A DNA stretch of 6,391 nucleotides from Altererythrobacter sp. (lineage in GTDB: Bacteria > Pseudomonadota > Alphaproteobacteria > Sphingomonadales > Sphingomonadaceae): the NCBI GenBank assembly GCA_011524425.1, contig WTKI01000415.1:1-6391 (forward strand). Reading direction: 5' to 3'. Positions 5,834-6,391 of this stretch are shown piece by piece. The notes under the pieces were generated by a model. It was given only the letters and a program-made list of their open reading frames with translations. It searched no databases and was not told the DNA's origin. Numbering within the stretch: the stretch's first letter is position 1; the number at the start of each line of letters is the position of its first letter. Both the position numbers and the translations under genes were made by a program.

Positions 5834-6265
5834 TCAATCTATTCCTGAAGAGCAGAGACCATCAAGAGTTCGCTCAAGTCGCTGAGCAATTCGCACTTGA
5901 GTGGCTGTGTTCTCAGTGCCTTCGTCGTCGGGAATTTTTCCGCCGGTGAACACTATAACGTCAATGCAAGGTAGCTCTGCGGTCTGACATTTGAGCGACC
6001 GGTTGTCAGTCTCGGCTGACCAAAATTCAATAAAAGTGCTGTGCCCAAATCCCTCGCCATCCATCCTCAAGCGGAGGTATGCTGGCGAACTGGCCTGAAG
6101 ATCAGTTGTAAGGCCTTCTTGTTTTGCAAACTCATCAAGAGCGGTTCTTAGAGTCGGCTCACCAAGTGTAGCGCACTCCAAAGCGAAGTCCGCAACGGGA
6201 AAATTGTCTGAAGGCAATCCACAGGAAGCGACAAGCAAGGCCAAGGGAAGACATCGGGCTTTCAC
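5834..6265 (-). CDS. Putative lipoprotein, function unknown
   Basis: A 143-residue protein if started at the GTG at 6265. The N-terminus MKARCLPLALLVASC is a short lipoprotein signal peptide with lipobox V-A-S-C, so Cys15 would be lipidated. Gly at +2 gives no inner-membrane retention signal, which suggests the outer membrane if Lol rules apply. The mature part has four more cysteines (31, 93, 100, 138), enough for two disulfides, and no transmembrane segment or family I recognise. Start choice: a TTG at 6307 would add 14 residues and has AGGA about 11 nt upstream, while the GTG has no evident Shine-Dalgarno. I prefer the GTG because it gives a tidy lipoprotein n-region, but the choice is uncertain. 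GC content is near 50% by hand counts of sample lines, lower than the neighbouring genes, which hints at a less conserved or acquired gene. It lies 158 bp upstream of mtfA on the same strand. Confidence 0.68.
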   Translation of the reverse strand: MKARCLPLALLVASCGLPSDNFPVADFALECATLGEPTLRTALDEFAKQEGLTTDLQASSPAYLRLRMDGEGFGHSTFIEFWSAETDNRSLKCQTAELPCIDVIVFTGGKIPDDEGTENTATQVRIAQRLERTLDGLCSSGID

Positions 6266-6391
6266 GCTCGACGTTTTAGAGGAAGGGACGTCCGCATTCC
6301 ACCCCAATTCCGGACATTTCCTAATCGATGGAGCGCGGCTATATTCAGCGTGGTTCTTTGAAAGTGTCGATTTGTAACTGTAGTCGAGCGT

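Noticed and set aside
6315..6317. ATG on the minus strand at 6317 with an adjacent AGGAA, upstream of the lipoprotein
   Set aside because: It is in another frame and reaches a stop after 13 codons. The AGGAA is too close to serve this ATG; a leader peptide is possible but unsupported.

Overview
The window looks like ordinary chromosome from a GC-moderate alphaproteobacterium, most likely Sphingomonadales and probably the Erythrobacter/Altererythrobacter group. This rests on the character of the UvrD and RluB proteins, small secreted proteins of a type I associate with that group, and a GTTC-N7-GTTC LexA (SOS) box, which is the alphaproteobacterial form. The taxonomic placement is inference from pattern recognition, not from a search.

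Layout, left to right. (1) Positions 1-68 hold the last 21 codons of an unrecognised plus-strand gene. (2) An rRNA-modification pair follows: an RluB-type pseudouridine synthase (87-872) and the 16S rRNA m2G966 methyltransferase RsmD (869-1420), joined by an ATGA overlap. (3) Two small minus-strand genes for exported proteins follow. One (1421-1804) has six tandem 11-residue repeats, and the other (2006-2368) is a small acidic protein with a close cysteine pair. Each has a signal peptide and a good Shine-Dalgarno. (4) A 130-bp divergent promoter region (2369-2498) contains a perfect SOS box just upstream of uvrD. (5) The UvrD/PcrA DNA helicase (2499-4820) is complete, with all SF1 motifs and a C-terminal Tudor-like domain. 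(6) A minus-strand MtfA-like (M90) zinc peptidase with an N-terminal membrane anchor (4860-5675) converges on uvrD. (7) A minus-strand putative lipoprotein of unknown function (5834-6265) follows, and the window ends in its upstream region.

Functionally, this is two conserved core units, ribosome maturation (rluB-rsmD) and SOS-controlled DNA repair (uvrD), interleaved with lineage-type envelope proteins on the opposite strand. Two convergent junctions are extremely tight (0 and 39 bp) and lack recognisable terminators. I see no tRNA, rRNA, CRISPR array, insertion sequence or phage gene. No gene-free stretch exceeds 300 bases. I do not see convincing evidence of a novel multi-gene system. The observations most worth following up are the SOS box with its near-leaderless uvrD start, and the 11-residue-repeat secreted protein.
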